Counted from the stretch's first letter, positions 9,621 through 18,503 are shown. The stretch: DNA of 50,836 bases from Candidatus Fermentibacterota bacterium (GCA_002748705.1 PDSZ01000027.1:1-50836), one strand, 5' to 3'. Notes: generated from the sequence alone by a model not told the origin. A program made the numbers and translations.

Positions 9621-10448
9621 ATGAAATGGACTATCCTTGTTGCTGCACTGGCACTGCTTATGGCCTGTGGCGGCGGAGAAGCGCCGGCAGACGAAACTGC
9701 TGCTGCAAACGAAGAAGCAACAGGATCTGAGAACGATTCAGAGGAAACTGAAGAGGTTCTTGTTCTCTATCCTGAAGGAACTATTGATCCTGCAACAGTT
9801 ACACCAGATCAGGTAATTGCTGCAGAAGACCTTAATGCAGCCTGTTTCGCATGGAACGAAATGGAAGTAACAGTTGCCGGGCATCCTTTCATCTGGTACG
9901 GCGACAGTGCTGCGGTGGAAGAGGAAGTCGGCCTTGTTATGGATCCTGAAGGCGATGAAGAACTGGTTACAGCAAATCTTACAGAGGTTCCGGAAATGTA
10001 TCTTCACAGGGGTGAAATCATCGCTGTAACCGGAACACCTGAGAACAGCTGGAGCGGACCTGAACTCAATGACGCTGTCATTGCAGAGGCCCCTGAAAAC
10101 CTTGAGCATATTGAAACAAGTCCATGGATATATGACGGTCAGGCCATACCTGCAGACCAGTTCTGCGAACTCTACTATGCCTGGGTCGGAATGGAAGTTA
10201 CCGTCGAGGGTTACTACAGCTCCACAACTACTTCAACCCTCACCAACGGAGTGGTAGTCAGAGTTGACCTTGGCGCAAACAACGATCACTACAGCAAGAT
10301 GGCAGCCTGCGAAATGGCTGAAGAAATTCCTGAGGCCGTAAGTGAAGCAATGGTTGCCAACCGTGAAGGTGTTCAGATCAGAGGAACTATCAGCGGTGAG
10401 TCCTCTGATTGCGTTGGTCTTGAAAGCTGCGTAATAGTTAACAGATAA
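9621..10448 (+). CDS. Predicted lipoprotein with two OB-fold-like repeats
   Basis: The protein has 276 residues. The signal peptide ends in a lipobox, LLMAC, with Cys16 as the likely lipidated residue. An acidic, alanine- and glutamate-rich linker (about 17-60) follows. The rest holds two similar units, each with a motif of the type AWNEMEVTVAGH / AWVGMEVTVEGY and a following beta-rich part, suggesting a duplicated small beta domain. ATG 9621 has AGGGG upstream. Function is unknown; a periplasm-facing binding or scaffolding role would be guesswork. Confidence 0.7.
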   Translation: MKWTILVAALALLMACGGGEAPADETAAANEEATGSENDSEETEEVLVLYPEGTIDPATVTPDQVIAAEDLNAACFAWNEMEVTVAGHPFIWYGDSAAVEEEVGLVMDPEGDEELVTANLTEVPEMYLHRGEIIAVTGTPENSWSGPELNDAVIAEAPENLEHIETSPWIYDGQAIPADQFCELYYAWVGMEVTVEGYYSSTTTSTLTNGVVVRVDLGANNDHYSKMAACEMAEEIPEAVSEAMVANREGVQIRGTISGESSDCVGLESCVIVNR

Positions 10449-10459
10449 CCAACTCAAAT

Positions 10460-10487
10460 GGGCTCTTCGGCATTCACCGAAGAGCCC
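10460..10487. terminator. Terminator-like hairpin between convergent genes
   Basis: A perfect 11-bp stem (10460-10470 with 10477-10487) with a 6-base loop lies between the lipoprotein and the convergent S10 peptidase. T runs are short on both sides, so termination may be partial. Confidence 0.65.
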
Positions 10488-10490
10488 CTC

Positions 10491-11924
10491 TTACAGGGAA
10501 TACATCTCAGAAACATCTTTTCTGAACTCCCTGAGTGAATTCTTCTCAAGATAGAACATGTGTCCCGCTTCGTAAAACTTCAGAGAAAGGTTCTGCCTTA
10601 TCTCTGAATCCAGACGCATATGAGATATCATGTACTCAGTTGCAAATGACGGCGTGGCCAGATCGTAATAACCCTGGGCCACCAATACTTTCATCCAGCG
10701 ATTTCTGGACATTGCCCCTCTGAGTATATCGCCGGTATCAGGAAGCTGCCCGTTCTCCCATTTCCACTTTCGGTTTTCAAAGTGATGCATCAACCTGTAA
10801 CGCAGATCAGTCTTCACTCCCAGTTCTGAAACAGCATACTGGTTAAACACCGCTGAGTAGGGATACTTAATGGCACTCATGGACGGATCGTTTTCCGGCA
10901 TTTCACCGGTATTGTCACCGTCTATACCCTTGAACCTGGCATCAAGCCTCCCTATGGTTCTTCCTGAATCTCTCAGCAGTTCCTTGCAGAACCTGAGTAT
11001 GTTGATTCTCAGGTCTGTTCCGGCAATGTATTCTTTGGAAAGCCCGGTATACCTGTTCAGAGTGTATATGATTTCACTCCGCTTGTCAGCAGATAATCTG
11101 TCCCCTTTCATCAGAGCTGTTACAAGATCAGTTTCGGCCCACTCTGAGACCTCCTTGTGCAGCTGTACCAGAGGCAATGCCTGTAAATCATCAGAAAGTT
11201 TATTGTGATACCTTGCAGCAGCGGCATAGGTGGGAAGAAAAAGGGAAAACGGCAGATCATCACCACCTGCAAAGAAGATAGGGCGTAAACTCAGAGCTGT
11301 GGAGATAAGCACTATTCCAGCAGGAGCGATTCCGTGTACTTCCTGCAGGTGACCTGCAAGACCTGCTGCTCTGGTTGTTCCATAACTCTCCCCTGCAAGA
11401 TAAACAGGAGAGTCCCATCGGCAGTATCTGGAGAGATAAAGCCTTATGAACTCACCTACAGACTCCAGATCTCCGGTGTAACCCCAGTATTTATCTATTA
11501 CCTTGTCTGAAACCGCTCTGCTGTATCCGGTCTCCACAGGATCAATAAACACAAGATCTGTCTCATCCAGCCAGGTATATGCATTGTCCTCCAGCCTGTA
11601 AGGAGGAGAAGGCAGCCAGCCCTCCGGCTCCATGACAACCCGTCTGGGGCCTAACGCACCCATATGAAGCCAGATTGAAGATGACCCGGGTCCTCCGTTG
11701 AAGACAAATGTCAAAGGCCGTTTTGATCTGTCGCCTGCATCCTTCAGATCATAAGAAGTGAAGAATATCTCAGCTTCAGTTTCTCCAGAAGCATCTTTCA
11801 GCGGCAGCACCCCTGCTCTGGAGATGTAGTTCATTTCGCCAGTTCTGCTTACGGTCTTATGAGCTTTTTCACAGGGCTCAAGCCCAGGCAGAGTGTATTG
11901 ATTATTTTCCGGCACTTCCTTCAT
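10491..11924 (-). CDS. Serine carboxypeptidase, family S10
   Basis: This alpha/beta-hydrolase peptidase removes C-terminal residues. The catalytic triad is visible in 477 residues: S180 in GESYG, D421 in YYDLATP and H455 in AGHMF. The oxyanion-hole motif FNGGPGSSS (74-82) is diagnostic for S10. Bacterial S10 proteins are less common than fungal and plant ones. The N-terminus (MKEVPENNQY) has no signal peptide, so the enzyme appears cytoplasmic unless exported another way. It lies 109 bases downstream of htrA on the same strand, beyond a hairpin at 11975-12001. Confidence 0.9.
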   Translation of the reverse strand: MKEVPENNQYTLPGLEPCEKAHKTVSRTGEMNYISRAGVLPLKDASGETEAEIFFTSYDLKDAGDRSKRPLTFVFNGGPGSSSIWLHMGALGPRRVVMEPEGWLPSPPYRLEDNAYTWLDETDLVFIDPVETGYSRAVSDKVIDKYWGYTGDLESVGEFIRLYLSRYCRWDSPVYLAGESYGTTRAAGLAGHLQEVHGIAPAGIVLISTALSLRPIFFAGGDDLPFSLFLPTYAAAARYHNKLSDDLQALPLVQLHKEVSEWAETDLVTALMKGDRLSADKRSEIIYTLNRYTGLSKEYIAGTDLRINILRFCKELLRDSGRTIGRLDARFKGIDGDNTGEMPENDPSMSAIKYPYSAVFNQYAVSELGVKTDLRYRLMHHFENRKWKWENGQLPDTGDILRGAMSRNRWMKVLVAQGYYDLATPSFATEYMISHMRLDSEIRQNLSLKFYEAGHMFYLEKNSLREFRKDVSEMYSL

Positions 11925-11974
11925 TTCGCTCCCCCTGTTTCGTTTTTAACCTCAGTGAATAAAATAGGTATTAA

Positions 11975-12001
11975 GAAGCGCCTGGAACAGCCAGACGCTT
12001 C
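11975..12001 (-). terminator. Likely terminator of htrA
   Basis: An 11-bp stem with one G-T pair (11975-11985 with 11991-12001) and a 5-base loop is followed on the minus strand by a moderately T-rich stretch. It lies just past the htrA stop codon. Confidence 0.6.
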
Positions 12002-12032
12002 AGGATAAGTATGTTATGAAAACTGCAGCATG

Positions 12033-13415
12033 TCAGAGCACCATGAAAACAGTCCTGCCTCTGCGCCATATCAAAAGCAGTGCTTCACCTACTGTTTCCT
12101 CAAGCTCCTCCCGAACATCAGAGACAGAATCCACCGAATTCCTGTTGACTTCAACAATCACATCACCAGACTGGATTCCGGCAAGGGCTGCAGGACTGCC
12201 GGAATGTACCGCCAGAACAACAACACCTGATATTCCTTCAGCTCCAAGCCTGTCCTGCAGTTCTTCTGTCATCTCGGAAAGCTGCCACCCGTAATTGTCC
12301 TGCATCTCATGGGCAACTGTTTCAGGGTCCTCTTCACGGGAACCGAGAAGTACAGTTATTTTCCGCTCTCTGCCATCCCTTACAACGGTGAGCTCAGTTC
12401 TTGTTCCAGGATCAATATCTGCTATCATGTTTCTGAACTCATCAATGGAAGAGAAGTCTTCTCCTTCAATGGCAATCACAACATCGCCTCTCTCAAGTCC
12501 GGCTGATTCAGCCGGAGAATCAGGCAGAATGTCTGAGAGAAGAACTCCTGTATCGTCATTCAGTTCAAACTGTGAAGCCAGTTCGTCACTGACTTCCTGA
12601 ATGCTTACCCCCAGCCATCCCCTGCGAACCTCACCGTACTCAAGCAGGTCCTCGGTAACCGATCTGACCGTGCTTACAGGAATGGCAAAACCTATACCCT
12701 GATAACCGCCGCTTCGGGATGCTATTGCTGTGTTAACCCCGATAAGCTCTCCATCAAGGTTCACCAGCGCTCCACCGCTGTTTCCAGGGTTTATTGCTGC
12801 ATCGGTCTGAATGTAGCTCTCATAATCTGCGAGACCTACTCCCTCACGGCCCAGATAACTCACTATGCCCTGAGTAACAGTCTGACTCAGTGCAAAAGGC
12901 GAGCCTACTGCAAGCACCCACTCTCCAACACGAAGATTCTCGCTGTCTCCCAGAACTATTGCCGGTAGTTCTGAATCTGTATCTATCTGAATCAGTGCCA
13001 GGTCACTTCTGGGGTCTGCTCCTACAAGTTTAGCCTCATACGCCTCTCCGTCAGAGAGGATAACCTTTAATTCATCTGCATCACCGGCAACATGATTGTT
13101 GGTTACAATCAGGCCATCCTCACTTATGATGACACCGCTTCCAAGCCCCTCCTGGACATACTCCTGAGTTCCTCCTCCAGGATATCCGAAGCCGAAGCCC
13201 CAGGGCATATAGGGCATCGCCGGAGCGGTGACTGTTGTGGTGGATGTGATTGTAACAACACTGGGACCAACTGTCTCTGCAATACTTGCAAACAGATTAC
13301 TCATTCCTCTGGGATCAATAATTACCCTTGTCTCTTCAGGTTTTTCCTCTGCGATGAAACCGGAGACTAACAGTACAACCGCAAGAAAAGAAACTGTCGC
13401 TGCGATTCTTGTCAT
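12033..13415 (-). CDS. htrA: HtrA/DegP-type periplasmic serine protease
   Basis: This is an envelope quality-control protease. An N-terminal hydrophobic segment (about 4-21) is a signal peptide or anchor. The trypsin-like domain carries the triad H108 (TNNHVAG), D138 (PRSDLALI) and S213 (NPGNSGGAL). Two PDZ domains follow, at about 265-350 and 385-458, the second ending at the extreme C-terminus. A glycine/proline/aromatic-rich loop (about 64-85) replaces the usual LA loop. The 460 residues fit the DegP/DegS range. It is transcribed alone, with GAAAGGAAG upstream of its ATG. Confidence 0.94.
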   Translation of the reverse strand: MTRIAATVSFLAVVLLVSGFIAEEKPEETRVIIDPRGMSNLFASIAETVGPSVVTITSTTTVTAPAMPYMPWGFGFGYPGGGTQEYVQEGLGSGVIISEDGLIVTNNHVAGDADELKVILSDGEAYEAKLVGADPRSDLALIQIDTDSELPAIVLGDSENLRVGEWVLAVGSPFALSQTVTQGIVSYLGREGVGLADYESYIQTDAAINPGNSGGALVNLDGELIGVNTAIASRSGGYQGIGFAIPVSTVRSVTEDLLEYGEVRRGWLGVSIQEVSDELASQFELNDDTGVLLSDILPDSPAESAGLERGDVVIAIEGEDFSSIDEFRNMIADIDPGTRTELTVVRDGRERKITVLLGSREEDPETVAHEMQDNYGWQLSEMTEELQDRLGAEGISGVVVLAVHSGSPAALAGIQSGDVIVEVNRNSVDSVSDVREELEETVGEALLLIWRRGRTVFMVL

Positions 13416-13482
13416 GCCTTCTTCCTTTCGTTATTCAACTTACCTGATAAGATAGTCCCCAGTGACCTTGCAGTTCCAGCGC

Positions 13483-13508
13483 AAAAAAATACTCTCTGCA
13501 TTTGCAGA
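13483..13508 (-). terminator. Possible terminator of the ABC exporter
   Basis: A short 6-bp stem (13495-13500 with 13503-13508) is followed on the minus strand, after a few bases, by seven T residues. The stem is weak but correctly placed just after the exporter stop codon. Confidence 0.4.
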
Positions 13509-13526
13509 TTGGATATTCAGCAACCC

Positions 13527-15260
13527 TTACCTGAAGCAATCTTCATACTCGCTCTTATCCTCTATATCGAGTTTAACTGTCGCCAGTTCCTCTAGCTGCC
13601 TGTTACTGCTATGGGTAACAAGGATAATTATTCTTTTATCTTTTATTTCTTTGATTATACTAATAATCTTTTGGGCTGAATGATTATCGATATTAGATGT
13701 AATTTCGTCAAGTAGCATTATTGGAGCACAGCTATTTACAGCTCTGGCAAGACTTACCCTCTGTTTTTCACCACCTGAAAGCAGCTTACCTGCCTCTCCA
13801 GCCTTTCTGGCAATCTGTTCCTCACTAAAACCCAACTCAAATAACAGCTTAACTGCATTTTCCCTGCGCTCCTCAGACACCTCTGAAATACTCTTAGGGT
13901 ATAGTACATTGTCAAGCAAAGTAAGATCGTGCACAAAACTGCTTTGATTAGCATATGAGATGTAATGTGATATGTTTTTTATTTGATATGAATTTATATC
14001 ATTTACTAATACACTACCCCTATCAGGATACTTGTAGCCTAGAATCAATTTCAGCAGCGTTGTTTTTCCCGTTCCACTCTTACCCTTGATAAGAACAAGG
14101 TCTCCAAGGGTCAAGTTCTGGTTTAAGTTCCTGAGCAGTTCCTTTCCATCAACCGACAGAGATACTCCATCAAGCCTAAGAGTTGTTCTCTTCGAACCTC
14201 TTACATATTCCTGCTTATGTGAGTTGCCTGACTCTGCAAGAATGCTCCCGACTCTTCTCGTTGAGTTAACACCTCTCTGTATCATCTGGTAATACTTGGT
14301 AAAATTACTTATGGGTGCATAGAAGCGCTGTGAATACAGGAAAATGATTGGTAGAACACCTGCTGTCATACTACCATTAGCGATCTGCGCAATTGAGTAC
14401 AGCAAAGCTAAAACAGTACCTGTTACTCTAAGGGTCTTCTCAATAGGGAAGTAAAGCGAAAGGTTCAAGTCTGATTCGTTACTCTTCTTCATAGCTCTGG
14501 AATTGCAGGTTCCAAAAAGAGTCTTCTCGCGGTTCTCTCCGCTGTACGCCTTTACAATATCAATACCGGAAACAAGCTGATCTACATACACCGACATCTT
14601 AGTCTCCTCATCTATAACCTCTCGAGTTATTCTTTTCTGACATCTTGCAGCATAGAGACTTGAGCAGTAAATCAGGGGTGTTACAGCAAGCAGTATAAGA
14701 TAGATTACTGGATCAATAACTATAATAAATATGGATATCCATAGCAAATCTAAAATATCTGAACCAAATGTATATAGAGTCTGGCTATAGATTAATTGCA
14801 TGTTTGATGTATCAGTCATTATATTGTAAACAATGTTTGCTCTGCTTTCATTTTCAAAATACTCCATTTCCCTGTTAAGGATATTTTCAACTACTAACTC
14901 TCTGATATCTCTTATGATCTTATTAGATGTTATTGAAGCTATGCAGCAGTAGATATTCCGGATAACTGAGGATGCTATCGACAGGATCAGGAACGCTGCA
15001 AGCGCAGTAACCGGCAAACTCCAGGAAACCATATCAGAAGCATTCTGAAGTAACACCAGCAAAGCGTTTCCAATACTCCCGATATTTGCGCTACCGTTAT
15101 CTGCAGCAACTGTGTCAATAACAATGCCAATGAACTGGGCAGGAAGTATAGCAAATAATGATGAAATTACACCCAGAATTACTATTAGAAGAATAACAGT
15201 TTTGCTTATTTTTGCCGTCGACAGGAGTTTTAGTATAACTCTCGCGTCTTCCCTGATCAT
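13527..15260 (-). CDS. ABC exporter, fused membrane and ATPase domains
   Basis: A type IV ABC half-transporter of 577 residues. The N-terminal membrane domain (about 1-335) has six hydrophobic segments; the ATPase follows with Walker A GKSGTGKTT (393-401), Q-loop Q439, signature LSGGE (494-498), Walker B IMLLDE (514-519) and H-loop H550. There is no C39 peptidase domain. The gene is clearly richer in A+T and in ATA/TTA/AAT codons than its neighbours, suggesting transfer. Its ATG overlaps the TGA of a 32-codon ORF upstream (15257-15355). The substrate is unknown: peptide, lipid or drug export would all fit the fold. Confidence 0.88.
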   Translation of the reverse strand: MIREDARVILKLLSTAKISKTVILLIVILGVISSLFAILPAQFIGIVIDTVAADNGSANIGSIGNALLVLLQNASDMVSWSLPVTALAAFLILSIASSVIRNIYCCIASITSNKIIRDIRELVVENILNREMEYFENESRANIVYNIMTDTSNMQLIYSQTLYTFGSDILDLLWISIFIIVIDPVIYLILLAVTPLIYCSSLYAARCQKRITREVIDEETKMSVYVDQLVSGIDIVKAYSGENREKTLFGTCNSRAMKKSNESDLNLSLYFPIEKTLRVTGTVLALLYSIAQIANGSMTAGVLPIIFLYSQRFYAPISNFTKYYQMIQRGVNSTRRVGSILAESGNSHKQEYVRGSKRTTLRLDGVSLSVDGKELLRNLNQNLTLGDLVLIKGKSGTGKTTLLKLILGYKYPDRGSVLVNDINSYQIKNISHYISYANQSSFVHDLTLLDNVLYPKSISEVSEERRENAVKLLFELGFSEEQIARKAGEAGKLLSGGEKQRVSLARAVNSCAPIMLLDEITSNIDNHSAQKIISIIKEIKDKRIIILVTHSSNRQLEELATVKLDIEDKSEYEDCFR

Positions 15261-15355
15261 AGATTCCGCCCTATTCCGTCAAGGGGTGCTGCTGTTTCCT
15301 TCGTCGATTTCCTCCCAGGCCGAACAAAATTTGTACTTGGGATTTGATTAAACAT
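15257..15355 (-). CDS. Possible small ORF coupled to the ABC exporter
   Basis: A 32-codon frame on the exporter strand starts MFNQIPSTNF and ends DGIGRNL. Its TGA overlaps the exporter ATG by four bases, and its ATG lies two bases after the stop of another small ORF. It has no strong ribosome site of its own. It could be a peptide substrate, an upstream ORF controlling the exporter, or chance. No family is recognised. Confidence 0.3.
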   Translation of the reverse strand: MFNQIPSTNFVRPGRKSTKETAAPLDGIGRNL

Positions 15356-15357
15356 CT

Positions 15358-15462
15358 CTAATGCACTTTTCGAACAAGCTGAAGGTTCTTCACTGTTAGC
15401 TGGTTTTCATTCGAAAAGTAGTAATCTTCTTGTATCATAACTCTGCCGGTGATCAAATCCAT
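15358..15462 (-). CDS. Possible small ORF upstream of the ABC exporter, in a two-copy repeat
   Basis: A 34-codon frame on the minus strand begins MDLITGRVMIQEDYYFS and ends RKVH. A purine-rich AGGGGGAAAGGC precedes the ATG. A second, decayed copy at about 48135-48270 preserves the same frame (ILTGSRVMIREEYPFS), with conservative Q/R and D/E changes, which hints at former protein coding. The frame stays open upstream of this ATG for some tens of codons, so this could instead be the tail of a longer lost gene. Confidence 0.3.
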   Translation of the reverse strand: MDLITGRVMIQEDYYFSNENQLTVKNLQLVRKVH

Positions 15463-15530
15463 GCCTTTCCCCCTGGAATTGAAGGCTAAAGGCCAACTTT
15501 GCCGCTTCAGCAGGAACAGGGCAAGGCTTT
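15390..15530. repeat. Degenerate repeat, copy A (copy B at 48135-48270)
   Basis: Stretches such as GTATCATAACTCTGC and GGAATTGAAG occur in the same order in copy B, with small insertions and deletions between them. Both copies lie next to an AT-rich gene. The repeat may be the end of an inactivated mobile element. Confidence 0.55.
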
Positions 15531-15539
15531 CTATGTCCC

Positions 15540-16010
15540 CAGGGATGAAACTGAGTCTGCTGTGTTTGGGGAGACAGGCCTTCGTTTCAGGGAGTTCGCT
15601 GACACTGAAAAGCTCAACTCCCTTATGAATGCAGTGCTTGACCGGAGTTCCTCTGCTGAGGAAATCAAGATGAAGAAAATCGTGAATCAGAAAACTTGAA
15701 GATGGAATGGACTATGCCTGAAAGGCTGCCCTTGGGGGCCTTGATAATATTGAATGTCTAAATTGGGAGTTACGAAGGCTGAGGGAAGTTTTGAAAGCCC
15801 TTGCCGCACGCAGGAGATTATTGAAAAGCTGAACTGCCGCAGTGAAGGCAGACATTGGGCACAGTGAGGTCTCTGCTTTCCTCATTCAGCAGAGTTATGG
15901 AGCCTGGCACTCGAGAAGAGCAGAAGGACTTCGCCAGGTTATTTATGAAGAACATTGAGCTGAATTCAGGCAAAAGTAAAGTGCTGATGCATATACTGCC
16001 ACCTGCGCTA
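15540..16010 (+). pseudogene. Decayed C-terminal part of a serine site-specific recombinase
   Basis: Fragments in shifting frames read as the coiled-coil and tail of a large serine recombinase: KLNSLMNAVLDRSSSAEEI (from about 15609), then NWELRRLREVLKALAARRR (about 15760), then FSRVMEPGTREEQKDFARLF and MKNIELNSGKSKV (15880-15990). Several stops and frame changes separate them, and no catalytic N-terminal domain is left. It abuts the 3' side of tRNA-fMet and lies near the AT-rich exporter, as expected for the remains of an integrated element. The family call rests on the pattern of the last fragment. Confidence 0.45.
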
Positions 16011-16018
16011 AGAGCCTC

Positions 16019-16052
16019 TAAAAAGAGACGACCCGCCTCCCTTGAGACGGGT
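16019..16052 (-). terminator. Terminator of tRNA-fMet
   Basis: A 9-bp stem with one G-T pair (16031-16039 with 16044-16052) and a 4-base loop is followed on the minus strand by CGTCTC and five T residues. Confidence 0.75.
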
Positions 16053-16065
16053 TCGCCATTCGGAT

Positions 16066-16142
<77 letters not shown>

Positions 16143-16153
16143 ATCGGAGAGTG

Positions 16154-16182
16154 AATATATGGCACAGTCCGGAAGCAGTCAA
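16154..16182 (-). promoter_or_regulatory. Promoter of tRNA-fMet
   Basis: TTGACT (16182-16177) and TATATT (16159-16154) are separated by 17 bases. The start of transcription would fall about five bases before the tRNA. Confidence 0.75.
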
Positions 16183-16366
16183 CCTTCCACAGTGCTTGCA
16201 TAACTGTGCTGCACAGTTCTGAATGTATTTACCCGTTGCTGCGGAACACAGTCTGAAATTGAAACTCCTGTTTTCTTTTTTCAAAGCAGAATACCTTGAA
16301 GTCTCCGTTTTCAGATGGTTTCTGTGCCGGAACTTTCAGGATTGGGCTGCTCAGAAATGCTTCTGC

Positions 16367-17284
16367 TTAGAGATCTATGCCCAGAGTAATCCGGTGGGTA
16401 TCTCCCAGGTCAGCCATAGGTTTCCATGCATAATCAAGAGCGAACTGGTTGTACTTCGTTCCGATGCCGAACCCCATGGCATCTATGAAGCCGCCTCCTG
16501 CTTCATCGGCGGTATTCATGGAAGCCAGACTCCAGCCTGCTCTTACAGCAAGCATCTCCATAGGCTTGTATTCAACACCGGCTGCTGCATCCGACTCTCC
16601 CTCAAAGGGCATTGTGACATCTGCTGCGATAAGCAGGTTTCCATTAAGGAGCTGCTGGGATACCCCTGCTGCAACTTCTGTAGGCATAGGATCATTCTCG
16701 CTGTAGAAAGCCTTTGTCTGAATTCCGGCATTTCTTACAGCGAGGGCGCCGGTGAAACCTTTCATGGCATCAGGAGTGTAGACAGCTCCAATATCCACAG
16801 TAAAACCGTTTGCGTTGTAGGAATCAATCTGCGAGTAGATAAATCTGCCTGTCGCTCCGGCAGATATCTGACTGGTAAGAGGTCTTGCATAAGTGCCTGC
16901 AAGGGCTATTCCAGTGGTAGAAAAGGTCTCCTCGGTTCCCATTGGATTTTCCATTGTTGTTCTCTCAAAGCTGCCTCCATAGAAGTAATTAAGAGAGACC
17001 CCCAGAATACTCTCCGACCCTGGATTAACCCAGCCGACAAAACCTGCCTGCATATCCATGAGGTAACTGTTGTATGAAGTTGAAATCACATTGTCTGTAA
17101 CGGATGCTGCAGCAGCAGGGTTCCAGTACAGAGAAAGAGGATCGCCGGTTACAGCTGTGAATGCTCCGCCCATTGCAACAGCCCTGGCACCGGTAGGGAC
17201 CTGAAGGAATGTGAATCCGGTTGTTCCGTTTGAGGCTGATACTGCAACAGCAGCTGCCAGAACCAGTACGCTGGAAAGTTTCAT
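16367..17284 (-). CDS. PorV/PorQ-family outer-membrane protein
   Basis: The protein has 305 residues with a signal peptide (about 1-18). The mature N-terminus GTTGFTFLQVPTGARAVAMG, then GAFTAVTGDPLSLYWNPAA, is the hallmark of PorV/PorQ (UPF0164) barrels related to FadL. In Bacteroidota, PorV is a shuttle protein of the type IX secretion system that hands substrates to the sortase. A C25 protease with a sorting-type C-terminus at 45657 makes such a system plausible here. GGGGG stands upstream of the ATG. It is the last gene of the operon beginning at 20520. Confidence 0.85.
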   Translation of the reverse strand: MKLSSVLVLAAAVAVSASNGTTGFTFLQVPTGARAVAMGGAFTAVTGDPLSLYWNPAAAASVTDNVISTSYNSYLMDMQAGFVGWVNPGSESILGVSLNYFYGGSFERTTMENPMGTEETFSTTGIALAGTYARPLTSQISAGATGRFIYSQIDSYNANGFTVDIGAVYTPDAMKGFTGALAVRNAGIQTKAFYSENDPMPTEVAAGVSQQLLNGNLLIAADVTMPFEGESDAAAGVEYKPMEMLAVRAGWSLASMNTADEAGGGFIDAMGFGIGTKYNQFALDYAWKPMADLGDTHRITLGIDL

Positions 17285-17302
17285 TTCAATCCCCCTGTAT
17301 AT

Positions 17303-17731
17303 CTACTCCGGCTCCGCCGGATCTGAGTTTACCGCAGGCTTCCGCACCTCTTTCATGGCGCAGAAAACATATACGCTGTCGCTCTGTGAGCCATACAACA
17401 TATCCCTGGCTGATACAATAACTTTGAAAAGCCCCGGTGAATACCCGGTATCAAGATATATCACCGGCATATCATCAGGGTTCTCTTCACTAATATTCGT
17501 TTCAGGCCCTTTGAGTTCCATGGAAATATCAAGCACTGTTTCCCCGCCTGCTGCACAAACAGCTCCCTCAAGGTTCTCCCGAAGAAACAGCCAGAGAGTG
17601 CACGGCTGATCAATGTTCAAATATAAGCCCCTTTTCCACTGACTGGTGTAACCGTTAAACTGGTATTCAGCAAGAAACTGTGATACTTCCTGGGAAAGAG
17701 AACCGGTCAGGAGCATCAGTACAAGGAGCAA
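17303..17731 (-). CDS. Small secreted protein, unknown function
   Basis: The protein has 142 residues. The likely start is TTG 17731, read LLVLMLLTG after the initiator, with AAGGA five bases upstream; that ribosome site overlaps the end of the permease gene. The leader is very short, with cleavage near residue 13-14. The mature part is beta-rich and acidic, with a predicted strand pattern around MPVIYLDTGYSPGLFKVIV that resembles periplasmic beta-sandwich domains. No family is recognised. It lies one base after the permease stop and 18 before the PorV-like gene. Confidence 0.65.
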   Translation of the reverse strand: MLLVLMLLTGSLSQEVSQFLAEYQFNGYTSQWKRGLYLNIDQPCTLWLFLRENLEGAVCAAGGETVLDISMELKGPETNISEENPDDMPVIYLDTGYSPGLFKVIVSARDMLYGSQSDSVYVFCAMKEVRKPAVNSDPAEPE

Positions 17732-17732
17732 A

Positions 17733-18503
17733 TCAGTCCTTCATTCCTGATCTGGAGTAACTGGCCACAAGCTGTTTCTGCGCCAGAAGGAAGAGAATCA
17801 GAAGAGGAAGAATGCTGAATGTAGAAGCTGCCATAAGAAGCTGATAGTTGCTGGATTGCTCCTGATTGAAGTAACTGAGGCCTACCTGAAGAACTCGAAG
17901 GCTCTCAGAATGGGTCATCACCAGAGGCCACATAAAGCTGTTCCATGAACCGATAATGTTAAAGAGTGTGATAGTTGCAATTACAGACCTGGAAAGCGGC
18001 AGTGCCACCCTCCAGAGATATTCGAACCTGCTGCACCCGTCCAGCCTTGCTGCTTCGTAAAGAGACTTTGGAAGAGTTTTGAAGTGCTGACGAAGAAGGA
18101 AAATACTGAACACATTGGCAGTCCAGGGAATGATAAGAGCCAGATAAGTGTTAACCCAGCCAAGCTTTGAGAGCAGAACATAACTGGGAGCCAGATAAAC
18201 AGGCTGGGGAACCATCATGGTGGACAGGAAAAGCATGAACATGAGCCCTCTGCCCGGGAACTCCATTGTTGCAAACGCATAGGCAGCAAGAGAAGTTGTA
18301 ACCAGAACACCGCCAAGTGTCAGCCCTGTAACCAGAAGTGTATTAAGGAAGTAGGTCTGAAATGGAACTCTGTTCCAGGCTTCGGCATAGTTGGTCAACC
18401 CGCCCTGTTCCAGGCTTGTGGAAACCATCCACAGAAAGGGCATCAGCATTATCACACTGCCGGCAAGCAGAAAGAAGTGCTTGAGTATTGTTCCTGTTCT
18501 CAT
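17733..18503 (-). CDS. Carbohydrate-type ABC permease, MalG-like
   Basis: An inner-membrane permease of 256 residues with six predicted transmembrane helices. The cytoplasmic EAA loop reads EAARLDGCSRFEYLWRVALP, which docks the ATPase in sugar importers of the MalFG type. Its ATG overlaps the stop of the MalF-like gene by four bases. No substrate-binding protein and no ATPase gene accompany the pair, so the solute is unknown; shared ATPases of the MsmK type are common in this family. Confidence 0.9.
   Translation of the reverse strand: MRTGTILKHFFLLAGSVIMLMPFLWMVSTSLEQGGLTNYAEAWNRVPFQTYFLNTLLVTGLTLGGVLVTTSLAAYAFATMEFPGRGLMFMLFLSTMMVPQPVYLAPSYVLLSKLGWVNTYLALIIPWTANVFSIFLLRQHFKTLPKSLYEAARLDGCSRFEYLWRVALPLSRSVIATITLFNIIGSWNSFMWPLVMTHSESLRVLQVGLSYFNQEQSSNYQLLMAASTFSILPLLILFLLAQKQLVASYSRSGMKD

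Noticed and set aside
16223..17077. Plus-strand frame of 284 codons opposite the PorV-like gene
   Set aside because: The minus strand has a signal peptide, a ribosome site and PorV motifs; the plus frame has none.
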